NCBI RefSeq assembly: GCF_900095205.1
Contig: NZ_LT606951.1
Location: forward strand, 372,001 to 436,000
Direction: 5' to 3'
DNA length: 64,000 nt
Source of the DNA: Polynucleobacter necessarius
Lineage (GTDB): Bacteria; Pseudomonadota; Gammaproteobacteria; Burkholderiales; Burkholderiaceae
In this document: piece by piece, positions 1-11,102 of the stretch
How the letters are laid out: every line of letters starts with the position of its first letter
Position numbering within the stretch: position 1 is the stretch's first letter
Made by a program: the position numbers and the translations under genes
Notes under the pieces: generated by a model
What the model saw: the letters and a program-made list of their open reading frames with translations, nothing else
What the model was told of the DNA's origin: nothing
Databases searched by the model: none

Positions 1-84
1 TGCTCTCCTTGTTGTCGACTTAACTGCCGATTTTTATTGATGTTGTGGGATTGTAAGGCAGGTTTGGGGCTTCTTGCCTAGCGT

Positions 85-113
85 TTGCCCTAGGCTAGTG
101 CCAATGCGATAAT
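85..113 (+). promoter_or_regulatory. Candidate sigma-70 promoter of alaS
   Basis: A TTGCCC hexamer (85-90) lies exactly 17 bases from GATAAT (108-113). A transcript from it should begin at about base 120, next to the alaS ATG at 121, and no Shine-Dalgarno sequence lies in between. If real, the mRNA would be leaderless. The rest of 1-84 shows no gene. The prediction rests on motif matching alone. Confidence 0.4.
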
Positions 114-120
114 TATTACC

Positions 121-2781
121 ATGAAAGTTTCCCAAATTCGCCAGGCTTACCTGGATTTCTTTGCCCAAAAGGGCCACCAAATCGTTCCATCCAGCCCTGT
201 AGTGCCGGGGGATGACCCAACCCTGCTATTTACCAATGCAGGTATGAATCAGTTCAAAGACGTGTTCTTGGGTTTTGATAGGCGCCCTTATCACCGTGCT
301 ACGACAGCCCAAAAGTGCATTCGGGCTGGAGGAAAGCACAATGACTTAGATAACGTCGGCTATACAGCCCGTCATCACACCTTTTTTGAAATGTTGGGAA
401 ATTTCTCCTTTGGGGACTATTTTAAGAAAGACGCAATCCAGTTTGCTTGGGATTTGTTGACGCAAGTCTTTGAATTACCTAAAGAAAAACTCTTGGTGAC
501 TGTTTATGCTGAAGACGATGAGGCATATGAGATTTGGAATAAACAAATAGGCGTTCCTGCCGATCGCATTATTCGGATTGGGGACAACAAGGGTGCGCGT
601 TACGCATCAGACAATTTCTGGATGATGGGAGACACAGGGCCTTGTGGCCCTTGTACAGAAATTTTTTACGATCACGGCGAGCATATTCCTGGCTGTCCTC
701 CTGGCTGTCCTCCTGGCTGTCCTCCTGGCAGTCCTCCTGGCAGTCCAGATGAAGATGGTGATCATTTTATCGAAATTTGGAATAACGTCTTTATGCAGTT
801 CAATCGGGATGAGGCAGGTGTAATGCATCCGTTACCTAAGCCTAGCGTTGATACCGGCATGGGTCTTGAGCGAATAGCTGCAGTTTTGCAGCATGTTCAC
901 TCCAATTATGAAATCGATCTTTTCGTTAATTTGCTCAAAGCTTCCAAACAGGCAGTAGACGTTGCTGGCGGAGACAACTGTGATGCAGAAAGCCCTTCAT
1001 TGAAGGTGATTGCTGACCACATCCGCGCCTGTAGCTTTATCGTGGTTGATGGTGTGATTCCGGGTAATGCTGGGCGTGGATATGTATTGCGTCGTATTGC
1101 CCGTCGTGCGATTCGTCATGGATACAAGCTTGGCGCCCGAAAGCCATTTTTTTATCAATTGGTACCAGCACTTGTAAAAGAGATGGGCGATGCTTATCCA
1201 GAGTTGTGTGCGGCTCAAGATAAGGTCAGTGAAGTGCTAAAGCAGGAAGAAGAGCGTTTCTTCCAAACGATTGCTAATGGTATGGAAATTTTGGATGGAG
1301 CCTTAGCGAGTGGCGCAAAAGTGGTTGATGGTGAAACTGCATTCCGCCTGCATGATACTTTTGGTTTCCCGTTGGATTTAACAGCTGACGTTTGCCGCGA
1401 ACGTGGCGTCACTGTTGATGCGGATGGCTTTGAAGTTGCGATGCAAAAGCAGCGCGATCAAGCCAGAGCTGCTGGTAAGTTCAAGGTAGCACAGGGATTA
1501 GATTACAAAGGTACGCCGACCCAGTTTCATGGCTATGACACCTTAAAACACGAGGGCGCGAAAGTATCCGCCTTGTATGTTGATGGTTCAGCCGTGCCGT
1601 CTGTCAAAGCTGGTGATGCCGCTGTGATTGTGTTGGATAGCACCCCTTTCTATGCGGAGTCTGGTGGTCAGGTTGGCGACAAGGGGGAGCTTCGTAATGA
1701 AAGCATCCGTTTCGCAGTAGAAGATACTTTTAAGATCCAAGCAGATGTATTTGGTCATCAAGGCGAAGTGCTTGAGGGAGAGTTGAAGGTAGGCGATTTG
1801 CTGAATGCATTGGTAGATACTCAGCAAAGAATTGACGCCATGCGGAACCACAGTGCAACTCACATCTTGTATAAAGCATTACGTGAAGTGTTGGGTGATC
1901 ATGTGCAGCAAAAAGGGTCACTGGTCGATGCTACAAAGACCCGTTTTGACTTTACACACAAGGCACCAGTCACCGCTGAGCAAATTCGTCGCATTGAAGA
2001 TATTGTGAATCTAGAGATTTTGGAAAATACCGCAACCTCTGGCAAAGTAATGTCTTTGGATGATGCGCAAAAGACTGGCGCCATGATGCTCTTTGGTGAA
2101 AAGTATGGTGATGAAGTGCGTGTGCTGGAAATTGGATCTTCCAAGGAGCTGTGTGGTGGAACCCACGTATCACGCACTGGTGATATTGGTAGTCTAAAGA
2201 TTGTTTCTGAGGGTGGTGTTGCTGCCGGTATCCGCCGCGTTGAGGCGGTAACTGGTAAGAATGCTCTCCATTTCTTGCAGGGCTTGGAAGATAGAGTCAA
2301 TGAAGCAGCTAGCATTCTAAAAACGCATCCGGGAGATTTAGTAAATCGCGTTACTCAATTACACGAAAGTCTGCGACAAGCTGAGCGTGAGTTAGAGAAA
2401 GTAAATTCTAAGTTGGCAGCCAGCCAAGGCAATGAGCTAGCTAGCCAAGCAATTGATGTGAATGGCATCAAAGTACTCGCTGCCCGTTTAGATGGTGCTG
2501 ACGCTGGCGTACTCCGTGAGACTATGGATGCCCTGAAGGCAAAGCTAAAGACGGCCGCTATTGTTTTAGCTTCGGTTCAGGGTGACAAGGTGAGCTTAAT
2601 TGCTGGCGTAACTGCCGACTCGATTGGTAAATTGAAGGCAGATGACCTAGTGAACTTTATTGCTCAGCAAGTGGGCGGTAAGGGTGGTGGTAAGCCTGAG
2701 ATGGCGATGGCAGGAGGCAATGATCCGAGCAAATTGGGCGCGGCCTTAGATGGCGTTAAAGATTGGGTGGCGAGCAAATGA
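121..2781 (+). CDS. alaS: Alanine--tRNA ligase with an expanded Pro-Gly-Cys repeat
   Basis: Cytoplasmic class II synthetase that charges tRNA-Ala and edits mischarged Ser/Gly. The start [14 protein letters not shown] is the family N-terminus. The catalytic core includes the motif 3 segment [12 protein letters not shown]. The editing domain has the HSATH zinc/active-site motif and CGGTHV. The C-terminal oligomerisation domain ends with a [15 protein letters not shown] tail. At 886 residues it is about 12 longer than usual. The extra length is a repeat at residues 191-206 in a catalytic-domain loop where relatives read roughly [12 protein letters not shown]. The gene overlaps tusA by ATGA, so the two are probably co-translated. 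The frame is fully open and the enzyme is expected to be active. Confidence 0.98.
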   Translation: MKVSQIRQAYLDFFAQKGHQIVPSSPVVPGDDPTLLFTNAGMNQFKDVFLGFDRRPYHRATTAQKCIRAGGKHNDLDNVGYTARHHTFFEMLGNFSFGDYFKKDAIQFAWDLLTQVFELPKEKLLVTVYAEDDEAYEIWNKQIGVPADRIIRIGDNKGARYASDNFWMMGDTGPCGPCTEIFYDHGEHIPGCPPGCPPGCPPGSPPGSPDEDGDHFIEIWNNVFMQFNRDEAGVMHPLPKPSVDTGMGLERIAAVLQHVHSNYEIDLFVNLLKASKQAVDVAGGDNCDAESPSLKVIADHIRACSFIVVDGVIPGNAGRGYVLRRIARRAIRHGYKLGARKPFFYQLVPALVKEMGDAYPELCAAQDKVSEVLKQEEERFFQTIANGMEILDGALASGAKVVDGETAFRLHDTFGFPLDLTADVCRERGVTVDADGFEVAMQKQRDQARAAGKFKVAQGLDYKGTPTQFHGYDTLKHEGAKVSALYVDGSAVPSVKAGDAAVIVLDSTPFYAESGGQVGDKGELRNESIRFAVEDTFKIQADVFGHQGEVLEGELKVGDLLNALVDTQQRIDAMRNHSATHILYKALREVLGDHVQQKGSLVDATKTRFDFTHKAPVTAEQIRRIEDIVNLEILENTATSGKVMSLDDAQKTGAMMLFGEKYGDEVRVLEIGSSKELCGGTHVSRTGDIGSLKIVSEGGVAAGIRRVEAVTGKNALHFLQGLEDRVNEAASILKTHPGDLVNRVTQLHESLRQAERELEKVNSKLAASQGNELASQAIDVNGIKVLAARLDGADAGVLRETMDALKAKLKTAAIVLASVQGDKVSLIAGVTADSIGKLKADDLVNFIAQQVGGKGGGKPEMAMAGGNDPSKLGAALDGVKDWVASK
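691..747 (+). repeat. 12-bp tandem repeat inside alaS
   Basis: Three identical copies of GGCTGTCCTCCT (691-702, 703-714, 715-726) are followed by a one-base variant GGCAGTCCTCCT (727-738) and a partial copy (739-747). Each unit encodes Gly-Cys/Ser-Pro-Pro, so copy-number change keeps the frame. The near-perfect identity points to recent expansion from the single GSPP found in normal AlaRS. Confidence 0.95.
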
Positions 2782-3023
2782 GCGAGGCTATTAATATTCC
2801 CTTTAATGTAGAAGTAGATACTATCGGGATGAATTGCCCTTTACCTATCTTGCGCACTAAAAAAGCGCTAGCAACAATGCAATCTGGAGAAGTATTGAAG
2901 ATTAAGGCAACAGATGCTGGCGCTGCTCATGACTTTCCAGCATTCGCTAAGCAAACCGGTAATGAGTTGCTTGCTAGCTCTACTGAAGGTAATGTATTAG
3001 TTTTCTATATGAAACGTAGGTAA
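2778..3023 (+). CDS. tusA: TusA-family sulfurtransferase
   Basis: Small (81 aa) sulfur carrier of the TusA/SirA family. Such proteins pass persulfide sulfur in tRNA 2-thiolation or related sulfur relay. The signature CPLP motif with the sulfur-carrying cysteine is at residue 20 ([15 protein letters not shown]). The ATG at 2778 overlaps the alaS stop (ATGA) and gives the usual length. The frame stays open upstream to 2763, but that longer start would lie inside alaS. Translational coupling to alaS is likely. The exact partner proteins cannot be told from sequence, and other TusA paralogues may exist elsewhere. Confidence 0.85.
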   Translation: MSEAINIPFNVEVDTIGMNCPLPILRTKKALATMQSGEVLKIKATDAGAAHDFPAFAKQTGNELLASSTEGNVLVFYMKRR

Positions 3024-3080
3024 AGCAATGTAGCCAATCTTGGATAGGTCTGATGGATCGTTTAGCTCATCAGCACAAGA

Positions 3081-3110
3081 AAAAAGGCAGAGAATGATCT
3101 CTGCCTTTTT
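3081..3110. terminator. Bidirectional terminator between tusA and galU
   Basis: A 13-bp perfect stem (AAAAAGGCAGAGA / TCTCTGCCTTTTT) with loop ATGA lies between the converging tusA and galU genes. A T-run follows the stem on either strand, so it can stop transcription in both directions. Confidence 0.9.
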
Positions 3111-3127
3111 GCTTCAATTAAACAATT

Positions 3128-4012
3128 CTAGGTTAAAGACCGGCTTTTGAGATAAGCGGCGAAGTCGCTGGAGACCTCTGGGTGACGCAAGGCAAACTCA
3201 ACAGAAGCCTTGAGATAGCCTAATTTACTGCCGCAGTCATAGCGCACGCCATCATATTCATAGGCAAAAACAGGCTCTTGTTTTAATAGAGAGGCAATGG
3301 CATCGGTGAGCTGAATCTCGCCACCGGCACCGGGCTTCAGATTGCGAATATGACTAAAGATGTCTGATGACAAAACATAGCGACCAACAACGGCTAGATT
3401 GGACGGTGTATCTTTTGGTTGGGGTTTTTCCACGATGCCATTGAGGCGATAGATACCTTTTGCAACTTCAGAGCCTGACACAATGCCGTATGAACTACTC
3501 TTGGCTGGGTCGATCTTCTCAACTGCTAGCACTGAGCCATTCTGCTCTTCAAATACTTTGAGCATTTGTTTGAGAATGGGGGGTTGGCCATCTAATAAGT
3601 CATCTGCCAGGATTACAGCAAATGGTTCGTCGCGAACCAATTTTTCCGCGCACAGCACTGCGTGACCTAGTCCCAATGCCTCTGGTTGGCGTACATATAC
3701 ACAATCTATGTGACTCGGCTTAACGCTACGGACGATTTCAAGAAGCGCCTGTTTATTTTTAGCTTCTAACTCAGCCTCTAGTTCATACGCTTTATCGAAG
3801 TGATCTTCAATAGCTCGTTTACTCCGCCCAGTAACGAAAATCATTTCAGTAATGCCGGCAGCGATGGCTTCTTCAACTGCGTATTGAATAAGCGGTTTAT
3901 CGACCACATTCAACATCTCTTTTGGGCTCGCCTTGGTTGCAGGTAAAAAGCGCGTACCTAAGCCTGCAACTGGGAAGACTGCTTTAGTGACTACTTTGGT
4001 GCTTAATGGCAT
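3128..4012 (-). CDS. galU: UTP--glucose-1-phosphate uridylyltransferase
   Basis: Makes UDP-glucose from UTP and glucose-1-phosphate for envelope polysaccharide and nucleotide-sugar pathways. The 294-aa length is standard. The nucleotide-binding signature ([21 protein letters not shown] form) is at residues 11-31, with the uridylyl-transfer region [12 protein letters not shown] and VEKP downstream. It lies 31 bases after valS on the same strand, so the two may share a transcript, and it ends at the shared terminator with tusA. The frame is intact with no anomalies. Confidence 0.96.
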   Translation of the reverse strand: MPLSTKVVTKAVFPVAGLGTRFLPATKASPKEMLNVVDKPLIQYAVEEAIAAGITEMIFVTGRSKRAIEDHFDKAYELEAELEAKNKQALLEIVRSVKPSHIDCVYVRQPEALGLGHAVLCAEKLVRDEPFAVILADDLLDGQPPILKQMLKVFEEQNGSVLAVEKIDPAKSSSYGIVSGSEVAKGIYRLNGIVEKPQPKDTPSNLAVVGRYVLSSDIFSHIRNLKPGAGGEIQLTDAIASLLKQEPVFAYEYDGVRYDCGSKLGYLKASVEFALRHPEVSSDFAAYLKSRSLT

Positions 4013-4043
4013 ATGAGATCCAATCGCTTTATTTGGCTACCGC

Positions 4044-6935
4044 TTATTTCAGACGCTCTAATTGTGCAACAAGCATCTCATGATTTTGTTCAAACCCTGC
4101 AAGACGTTGTTTTTCCTGAGTTACCACTTCAGCTGGGGCACGAGCCACAAAGCTTTCGTTGGTTAACTTGCCCTTGGCTTTATTGATTTCATTGGCTAGG
4201 CGGTCAATTTCCTTGCCTAGACGAACACGTTCCGCTGCAACATCTACCTCAATCTTGAGTAAAAGCTTGATATCGCCCACTAGCGCTATTGGTGCGCCTG
4301 GAGCATCCTTTTCTAAGGCGGATTCATCGCTGTAGATCTTAACTTCGGTTAACTTGGCTAGTGCCATCAAATAAGGAGTGGCTTTTTCTAAAAAGGCTTG
4401 TGGGCCAAAAATCCAGAGAGGTACCTTCTGACCCGGAGGAACTTGCATCTCACCCCGTAGGTTGCGACAAGCATCTACGATTGCTTTAATTTGCGCAACC
4501 CAAGCCTCACTTTGCTCATCAATCTTTTCTGGCTGAGCAACGGGGTAGGGTTGGAGTGCAATCGTTTGCTTATTTTGTTTGGCTAACTCTTTTCCAGATT
4601 TCGGACCAACAGTTTGCCAAAGCGTTTCTGTAATAAATGGAATCAATGGATGCGCCATGCGCAAGATAGTTTCTAAAACACGTAATAAAGTGCGACGAGT
4701 AGCGCGTTGCTGTGCTGGCGTGCCAGTTTGTAGTTGCACCTTAGCAAGCTCTAAGTACCAATCGCAATACTCATCCCATACAAACTGATAAATGCTGCTT
4801 GCAATATTGTCAAAGCGATAGTTCTCAAAGCTCTTAGCAACATCAGCCTCAGTTCTTTGGAGTTGAGATACGATCCATTTGTCTGCGGGAGAAAAATCTA
4901 AATATCCATCAGGACCACATTGGTTGTCGCATGGCGCTAGGCCGTTGTCTTCATCGCTGCCAGAGCAGTTCATTAAAACAAAGCGGGTAGCATTCCAAAG
5001 TTTGTTACAGAAATTACGATAGCCTTCACAACGTTTTTGGTCAAAATTAATATTGCGACCAAGCGAAGCTAGGGATGCAAAAGTAAAACGCAAGGCATCA
5101 GTGCCAAATGCGGGTATGCCATCTGGGAATTCTTTTTTGGTTTTTTTGCTGATACTTTCTGCTTGTTTGGGATTTATCAAGCCAGCAGTTCTCTTGCCCA
5201 CCAACTCCTCAATCTGTATGCCGTCAATTAAATCGATAGGGTCCAGAGTGTTGCCTTTGGACTTGCTCATCTTTTGACCTTCAGTATCGCGTACCAAGCC
5301 ATGAACATAGACAGTATGGAACGGTACTTTTCCAGTGAAGTGGCAGGTCATCATCACCATGCGAGCTGCCCAGAAGAAGATAATGTCAAAACCTGTGACT
5401 AAAACAGAGGAGGGTAAGAAATGATTTAGTGCTGGAGTCTCATTGGGCCAGCCTAATGAGCTAAATGGCACCAATGCGGAACTGAACCAAGTATCTAAAA
5501 CATCGGGATCGCGATTCAGTTTGCTGGTGTAGCCTGCTGCGGAAGCTTTCGCTTTAGCTTCTTCTTCAGAGCGCCCTACGAAAATCTGTCCATCATCACC
5601 ATACCAGGCGGGGATTTGATGGCCCCACCAGAGTTGGCGAGAGATGCACCAATCCTGAGTATTTTCCAACCACTGCGTGTAAGTATTAATCCAGTTTTCA
5701 GGAACGAGTTTGATATCTCCCTTAGTAACCGCATCTAATGCGGCACCAGCAATCGAGGAGCCAGGTTGATACTTGTTATTAGGGTTTGGCTTGGACATTG
5801 CGACAAACCATTGGTCCGTGAGCATCGGCTCAATAATCGTTTGGGTGCGGTCACCACGTGGAACCATTAATTTATGGGGCTGAACTTTTTCCAATAAGCC
5901 AGTAGCCTCTAAATCCGCAACCACTTGCTTGCGGGCTGCAAAACGCTCCATACCTTGGTACGCCGCCGGAGCATTTTCATTGATCTTGGCATCTAGAGTG
6001 AGGACATTGATCATCTCTAGTTGGTGACGTTGGCCTACTGCGTAGTCATTGAAATCATGCGCAGGAGTAACCTTTACTACGCCAGTACCAAAGTTCAAAT
6101 CAACATAGTCATCGGCAATGATGGGGATCTGACGATCGCATAAAGGTAGATTCACTGATTTACCAATGAGATGCTTGTAACGGTCATCTTCTGGATTTAC
6201 CATGACCGCAACGTCACCCAACAATGTTTCTGGGCGGGTGGTGGCAACAGTCAGATGACCAGATCCATCCGTTAATGGATAGCGAATATGCCACATTGAG
6301 CCGTCTTCTTCTTCGCTAACCACCTCTAAATCAGAGACTGCAGTGCCAAGAACCGGATCCCAGTTCACCAAACGTTTGCCACGATAAATTAAGCCTTGTT
6401 CATGCAGGCGCACAAAAACTTCAACTACGGCTTCGGACATCTTGCTGTCCATCGTGAAATATTCTTTACCCCAATCAATCGATGCACCTAAGCGACGAAT
6501 TTGTCGTGTGATGGTGTTACCGGAAGTTTCTTTCCACTCCCATACTTTCTCTAAAAACTTTTCACGGCCTAAGTCATGCCGAGATACTTTTTGCGCATCG
6601 AGTTGACGTTCAACAACAATTTGAGTAGCAATGCCCGCATGATCGGTTCCAGGTACCCATAAGGTATTTTTGCCTGACATGCGTGCATGGCGGACCAAGC
6701 CATCCATGATGGTTTGGTTGAAGGCGTGACCCATGTGCAGGGTGCCAGTGACGTTTGGCGGGGGTAGTTGAATCGAAAAATCACCCTTACCTTCATCCAT
6801 TGAGGCATCGGCAATCCCACGACGCTCCCACTCTGGACCCCAGTAGGCCTCTATCGGGGCGGGTTCATAGGATTTGGCGAGTTCATCTGCTGAGCTGGCC
6901 GCTGGTGAATTGGGGGTATTTGAGGCATTTGGCAT
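4044..6935 (-). CDS. valS: Valine--tRNA ligase
   Basis: Class I synthetase charging tRNA-Val, about 963 aa. The HIGH-type motif is HMGH in [14 protein letters not shown], and KMSKSKGN is the second ATP-binding motif. The connective-peptide editing domain lies between them, the anticodon-binding domain follows, and a C-terminal coiled coil ([20 protein letters not shown]) closes the protein. The ATG at 6935 is preferred. A TTG at 6944 is possible, but neither has a Shine-Dalgarno sequence. It is divergent from uvrD with only 24 bases between ATGs. The N-terminal Asn/Ser/Ala-rich stretch is a little longer than usual. The frame is intact. Confidence 0.97.
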   Translation of the reverse strand: MPNASNTPNSPAASSADELAKSYEPAPIEAYWGPEWERRGIADASMDEGKGDFSIQLPPPNVTGTLHMGHAFNQTIMDGLVRHARMSGKNTLWVPGTDHAGIATQIVVERQLDAQKVSRHDLGREKFLEKVWEWKETSGNTITRQIRRLGASIDWGKEYFTMDSKMSEAVVEVFVRLHEQGLIYRGKRLVNWDPVLGTAVSDLEVVSEEEDGSMWHIRYPLTDGSGHLTVATTRPETLLGDVAVMVNPEDDRYKHLIGKSVNLPLCDRQIPIIADDYVDLNFGTGVVKVTPAHDFNDYAVGQRHQLEMINVLTLDAKINENAPAAYQGMERFAARKQVVADLEATGLLEKVQPHKLMVPRGDRTQTIIEPMLTDQWFVAMSKPNPNNKYQPGSSIAGAALDAVTKGDIKLVPENWINTYTQWLENTQDWCISRQLWWGHQIPAWYGDDGQIFVGRSEEEAKAKASAAGYTSKLNRDPDVLDTWFSSALVPFSSLGWPNETPALNHFLPSSVLVTGFDIIFFWAARMVMMTCHFTGKVPFHTVYVHGLVRDTEGQKMSKSKGNTLDPIDLIDGIQIEELVGKRTAGLINPKQAESISKKTKKEFPDGIPAFGTDALRFTFASLASLGRNINFDQKRCEGYRNFCNKLWNATRFVLMNCSGSDEDNGLAPCDNQCGPDGYLDFSPADKWIVSQLQRTEADVAKSFENYRFDNIASSIYQFVWDEYCDWYLELAKVQLQTGTPAQQRATRRTLLRVLETILRMAHPLIPFITETLWQTVGPKSGKELAKQNKQTIALQPYPVAQPEKIDEQSEAWVAQIKAIVDACRNLRGEMQVPPGQKVPLWIFGPQAFLEKATPYLMALAKLTEVKIYSDESALEKDAPGAPIALVGDIKLLLKIEVDVAAERVRLGKEIDRLANEINKAKGKLTNESFVARAPAEVVTQEKQRLAGFEQNHEMLVAQLERLK

Positions 6936-6943
6936 AAGAGGCA

Positions 6944-6953
6944 AATTATAATT
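6944..6953. promoter_or_regulatory. Palindromic shared -10 element for valS and uvrD
   Basis: The perfect palindrome AATTATAATT sits in the tiny gap between the divergent valS and uvrD start codons. It contains TATAAT on both strands (6947-6952 on +, 6950-6945 on -). Transcription would begin within a few bases of each ATG (6960 and 6935), so both mRNAs could be leaderless. No convincing -35 element is visible at normal spacing. Predicted from motif only. Confidence 0.4.
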
Positions 6954-6959
6954 GGGCTG

Positions 6960-9332
6960 ATGTACTCAGCCTTGCTCGCGAACCTCAATTTAGAACAGCG
7001 CGAGGCAGTGACCCTCCCGCCCGTAAATGAAAATGGCCAAGCCCAATCGGCTTTGATTTTGGCTGGGGCTGGGAGCGGCAAGACCCGCGTCCTTACCACC
7101 CGTATAGCCTGGTTGATTCAGACCGGTCAGGTGTCGCCTATTGGCGTCCTAGCGGTAACCTTCACGAATAAGGCTGCTAAGGAGATGATGCTTCGTCTCA
7201 GCGCTATGTTGCCCATCAATACTCGTGGAATGTGGATTGGTACCTTTCATGGTCTTTGTAACCGCTTATTGCGTGCTCATCATAAAGAGGCGGGTTTGCC
7301 GTCTACTTTTCAGATTTTGGATACTCAGGATCAACTTTCCGCAATTAAACGTCTTTTAAAGGGCTTGAAAGTCGATGATGAAAAATACCCTGCAAAGCAA
7401 TTGCAGTACTTTATTGCTCATGCCAAAGAACGTGGACAACGTGCCAAGGAGTTAGCGGTTGACGACGATTTTCAGGCAAAAATGGCGCAACTCTATGCAG
7501 CTTACGATGAGCAATGCCAGCGTGAGGGTGTAGTGGATTTTGCTGAGCTCCTATTACGTAGTTATGAATTACTCAAACATAGCGAGCCTATTCGCACACA
7601 TTATCAAGAACGCTTCCGTCACATTCTGATTGATGAATTTCAAGATACCAATGCTTTGCAATACGCATGGTTGAAATTGTTATCAGGTCATGACGCAAGC
7701 CGCATTAATGTCAGTGATATGGGTAGCAGTTCAGTATTCGCCGTAGGTGATGATGACCAAAGTATTTATGCTTTCTGTGGCGCTGATGTAGAAAATATGC
7801 GTCTCTATGAAAAGCAATTTCATCCGATGCTAGTGAAGTTGGAGCAGAACTATCGTTCACACGGTCATATTCTCGATACTGCAAATCATTTAATTGCCAA
7901 TAACTCTGAACGTCTTGGCAAAAACTTACGTACTGATGCCGGACATGGTGAGCCAGTCCATATCTATGAGGCGCCCAGTGATCATGCGGAAGCCGCTTGG
8001 TTGGTAGATGAGATTAAAGCTTTAGTGAATAGCGGTATTAAACGCACTGAAGTCGCTTTGCTTTATCGCAGCAATGCACAGTCTCGCATCATTGAGCATG
8101 CGTTGTTTTCAGCTGGTATTCCATATCACGTTTATGGTGGCTTACGCTTCTTTGAGCGCGCTGAAATTAAACGTGCGCTTGCATATCTCCGTTTGCTCGA
8201 GAACCCGAATGATGACACTTCATTCTCCCGGGTGGTGAATTTTCCAACACGCGGTATCGGTGCACGATCTATCGAAGCATTGCAAGATGCTGCAAGAGCG
8301 CAGCAATGCTCTCTATATCTAGCTGCTTCTAGTCTAGAAGGTAAGGCGGGTGCTGCGCTTGGTGGATTCGTGCGATTAGTTGATCACATGCGTGAAGTTA
8401 CTCGTCACAATACTTTGCCGGAGACTGTAGAGTTTGTCATTCAGAATAGTGGTCTGATTCAGCATTATCTCTCTGAGCGCGAGGGACAAGATCGTGTAGA
8501 GAGCTTACAAGAATTAATTAATGCAGTAACAGCCTTTATTGCTGAAGAAGGGTATGGTCAAGATGCTGCTGCAGCGATGTTGCCAGGGGAAAATGCTCCC
8601 GGTGTAGTAGACGTTTCTCCTTTGGCGGCATTTTTATCACTTGCTTCATTGGAAGCAGGTGATAACCAAGCACAGGCTGGTCAGGATGCAGTACAGCTAA
8701 TGACGGTACATTCAGCCAAAGGTTTGGAATTTACATCGGTATTTATTACTGGTCTTGAGGAGGGTTTATTCCCACATAAGAATAGTGTGAATGAACAAAA
8801 TGGCCTAGAAGAAGAGCGTCGTTTAATGTATGTCGCCATTACCCGCGCTAAGGAGCGCTTGTATTTGTCGCATACGCAGTCACGGATGTTGCAGCATGGC
8901 CAAGTCCGTTACAACATGCCTTCACGCTTTTTGGAAGAGCTTCCATTGGATTCTCTGAAGTGGCTTACTCCTAAAGCAAGAGATGCGCGTTGGGGTGGAG
9001 GTAATGCAAGATCAGGGTCAACTTGGCAGAATGGTTATACCCGTCAACGTGAATACGAATCGAATGACTTTTTTGATTCAGGCTCTGAGCGACAAAGACC
9101 TACCAAACGAGTTGGCTCAGCTTCGATGGAAGTCAAGAGATTGGCTTCTCCACCGCGTGGAAATTACCCATTCACGATTGGACAAAATGTATTTCATGCC
9201 AAGTTTGGTGAGGGGCGTGTGACTGGTTTAGAAGGGGTTGATGCCGACGCAAGAGCACGAGTAAATTTCAAACGTCACGGCGTTAAATGGCTACAGCTCA
9301 GTATTGCCAAGCTTGCAGCGATTGATTGTTGA
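6960..9332 (+). CDS. uvrD: UvrD/PcrA-type DNA helicase
   Basis: SF1A 3'-5' helicase acting in nucleotide excision and mismatch repair. At 790 aa it contains the Q-motif (LNLEQREAV), Walker A GAGSGKT, Walker B DEFQDT, motif [13 protein letters not shown], motif [10 protein letters not shown] and motif [13 protein letters not shown]. The C-terminal Tudor-like segment ([15 protein letters not shown]) is typical of UvrD/PcrA rather than Rep. The start [17 protein letters not shown] matches the family. No Shine-Dalgarno sequence precedes the ATG. The frame is intact, so one part of excision/mismatch repair is retained despite the decay elsewhere. Confidence 0.93.
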   Translation: MYSALLANLNLEQREAVTLPPVNENGQAQSALILAGAGSGKTRVLTTRIAWLIQTGQVSPIGVLAVTFTNKAAKEMMLRLSAMLPINTRGMWIGTFHGLCNRLLRAHHKEAGLPSTFQILDTQDQLSAIKRLLKGLKVDDEKYPAKQLQYFIAHAKERGQRAKELAVDDDFQAKMAQLYAAYDEQCQREGVVDFAELLLRSYELLKHSEPIRTHYQERFRHILIDEFQDTNALQYAWLKLLSGHDASRINVSDMGSSSVFAVGDDDQSIYAFCGADVENMRLYEKQFHPMLVKLEQNYRSHGHILDTANHLIANNSERLGKNLRTDAGHGEPVHIYEAPSDHAEAAWLVDEIKALVNSGIKRTEVALLYRSNAQSRIIEHALFSAGIPYHVYGGLRFFERAEIKRALAYLRLLENPNDDTSFSRVVNFPTRGIGARSIEALQDAARAQQCSLYLAASSLEGKAGAALGGFVRLVDHMREVTRHNTLPETVEFVIQNSGLIQHYLSEREGQDRVESLQELINAVTAFIAEEGYGQDAAAAMLPGENAPGVVDVSPLAAFLSLASLEAGDNQAQAGQDAVQLMTVHSAKGLEFTSVFITGLEEGLFPHKNSVNEQNGLEEERRLMYVAITRAKERLYLSHTQSRMLQHGQVRYNMPSRFLEELPLDSLKWLTPKARDARWGGGNARSGSTWQNGYTRQREYESNDFFDSGSERQRPTKRVGSASMEVKRLASPPRGNYPFTIGQNVFHAKFGEGRVTGLEGVDADARARVNFKRHGVKWLQLSIAKLAAIDC

Positions 9333-9333
9333 A

Positions 9334-10113
9334 TTAGACTTCTAGAGCCACTTCGTCTTCTGTAAAACAGGCCTTCCAAGTTGCATAAAAAGAGCAGTGC
9401 ATCACCGTTAGGCCAGCCATAGAGATTGGGGCAACGATGTATGGGGCCGCTTGTCCTAGATCGAGGGCATCAAAAATCATTCCCACCATAAGGGGAATTG
9501 CAATCAGGATGGCGCCCCAAATGGAGAGGTATAAAAAGAATGCCGCTTTATTAGTCCAGCATGCTAGCCAGCTTGAGAATAATGCTTGAGACACAGACAT
9601 ATCTGCCCAGGCCACCAAAACGGGTGAGAACCACATCAACATCGCTATTGGTATGTAAAGTGTCGCGCCAAAAAATAGCACTAAATAGACTTGACGAAGC
9701 GCTTCAGGACTAATCACCTTATCACTAGTCATTAGCGGAATAAGTAATTCAAAGTCGACTAAAAGGCTTAATGTAAAACTCAGAATTAAAACCATGGCCG
9801 TATACACCAGCCCTAACTGCAAAATTCTTTTACGAGTGCTCGGGCTAGACTGCAACGTCACTAAATAAACCATTGGCCTGATACGTTCTTTTTGAATTGC
9901 TTGGCGGCAAGCAGTCATGAATCCTACTGAAAGCGTTGGTGTAAGTAGTAAGACTGCAAAAGCACCGATGACTGGAACAATGACTGCTAGTTGTGCTGCA
10001 AACACATACGTAAAGACTAGCATTAGGAATCCCAAGGGATTCTGTTTAAAGAGCCAAATGCCCTGTCTAATCCAGGTGTAACCATCTTTAGGTGCAACGT
10101 AATTCAGTTTCAT
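9334..10113 (-). CDS. BPSS1780-type integral membrane protein
   Basis: A 259-aa protein with about six hydrophobic segments, matching the uncharacterised BPSS1780 family of Burkholderiales membrane proteins (N-terminus MKLNYVAPKDGYTWIRQGI). No catalytic motif is visible. The ATG at 10113 overlaps the thrB stop by ATGA, which decides the start and implies translational coupling. Longer in-frame starts lie inside thrB. Function is unknown. The stop comes just after the uvrD stop on the opposite strand. Confidence 0.8.
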   Translation of the reverse strand: MKLNYVAPKDGYTWIRQGIWLFKQNPLGFLMLVFTYVFAAQLAVIVPVIGAFAVLLLTPTLSVGFMTACRQAIQKERIRPMVYLVTLQSSPSTRKRILQLGLVYTAMVLILSFTLSLLVDFELLIPLMTSDKVISPEALRQVYLVLFFGATLYIPIAMLMWFSPVLVAWADMSVSQALFSSWLACWTNKAAFFLYLSIWGAILIAIPLMVGMIFDALDLGQAAPYIVAPISMAGLTVMHCSFYATWKACFTEDEVALEV

Positions 10114-11084
10114 AGGGCTCGACGACTTAAAAGAATACATTCAAAGTGTGCAGGGTCATGTGGAGTCAGCATTTGCGCATCGCGTGGTAAGTAGAAATCC
10201 CACAATCGAGAAACCCAGAAGCGCAAGGCTGCTGCACGCAACATTAGAATCCAACCAGCTTGCTCTTCTTTGGTCAGTGGGCGAACGGATTGATAGGTCT
10301 TCATAAATGTTTCAAATAGGACTGGATCTAAATCCTGTTTATTAGCCGCAAGACACCAGTCATTAGCTGTTACTGCGATATCAAATAGCCATTTATCAGT
10401 GCCGGCAAAATAAAAATCAAAGAATCCGCCCAATTGATCCTGAGATGTATCTGAACCCCTTGGATCAAATAAGACGTTATCGCGAAAAAGATCGCAATGA
10501 CTCGAGCCTTGTGGAAGTGCATCATAAGAAGCGGAGTCAAAAAATGCTTCTTGCGTTGCAAGCTCATGAGTCAGCAATTCTTTTTGAGATGTACTTAAGT
10601 GAGGCAATACCAGCGGTATCGTTTTTTGCCACCAAGCAAGGCTGCGAAGATTCTCTTGTAGTCTTGGAAAGTCTTTGCCAGCCAAATGCATTTTTGCCAA
10701 CATCTCCCCAACAAGGGCGCAATGATTTGCTTCTGGCTGCAACCTTGAGAGGCCGGGGAGTTTGGTGACGATGGCGGCAGGCTTTCCTTTAAGAGTAAAT
10801 AGGATTGCCCCTTGTTTATTTTCAATCGGCCTAGGCACAGGGATGCCTTTATTCGCAAGGTGACGCATCAACTCCAAATAGAAGGGAAGTTGCTCGGCCG
10901 ACAGTCTTTCAAAGATTGTTAAAACATATTCCTGCTTCTTGCCATCTTTGATGGTGTCTAAGAAAAAATTAGAATTCTCGATGCCGCCATGAATACCGCG
11001 AATTTCAGTGGCTTGGCCGATATCAAAGTCTTGAGAAATCCATTGAGAAATATCCTCAAGCTCGATTGGGGTGAATACAGCCAT
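10110..11084 (-). CDS. thrB: Homoserine kinase (aminoglycoside-phosphotransferase fold)
   Basis: Phosphorylates homoserine for threonine synthesis. The 324-aa protein belongs to the ThrB form of many proteobacteria that has the APH kinase fold rather than the GHMP fold. Visible signatures are the glycine-rich N-lobe (IRGIHGGIENSNFFL), the catalytic loop HCDLFRDNVLF and the Mg-binding GFFDFYFAG. It overlaps the downstream membrane protein gene by ATGA. The frame is intact, which suggests threonine synthesis is kept. Confidence 0.93.
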   Translation of the reverse strand: MAVFTPIELEDISQWISQDFDIGQATEIRGIHGGIENSNFFLDTIKDGKKQEYVLTIFERLSAEQLPFYLELMRHLANKGIPVPRPIENKQGAILFTLKGKPAAIVTKLPGLSRLQPEANHCALVGEMLAKMHLAGKDFPRLQENLRSLAWWQKTIPLVLPHLSTSQKELLTHELATQEAFFDSASYDALPQGSSHCDLFRDNVLFDPRGSDTSQDQLGGFFDFYFAGTDKWLFDIAVTANDWCLAANKQDLDPVLFETFMKTYQSVRPLTKEEQAGWILMLRAAALRFWVSRLWDFYLPRDAQMLTPHDPAHFECILLSRRAL

Positions 11085-11102
11085 AAATTAAATTCAGGTT
11101 TT

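Noticed and set aside
607..828. Antisense Thr-Ala-Arg-Arg repeat frame in alaS
   Set aside because: Shadow of the 12-bp alaS repeat. No start signal, and the sense gene is essential.
10445..10768. Plus-strand frame opposite thrB
   Set aside because: Antisense shadow of an intact gene, with no ribosome site or recognisable domain.
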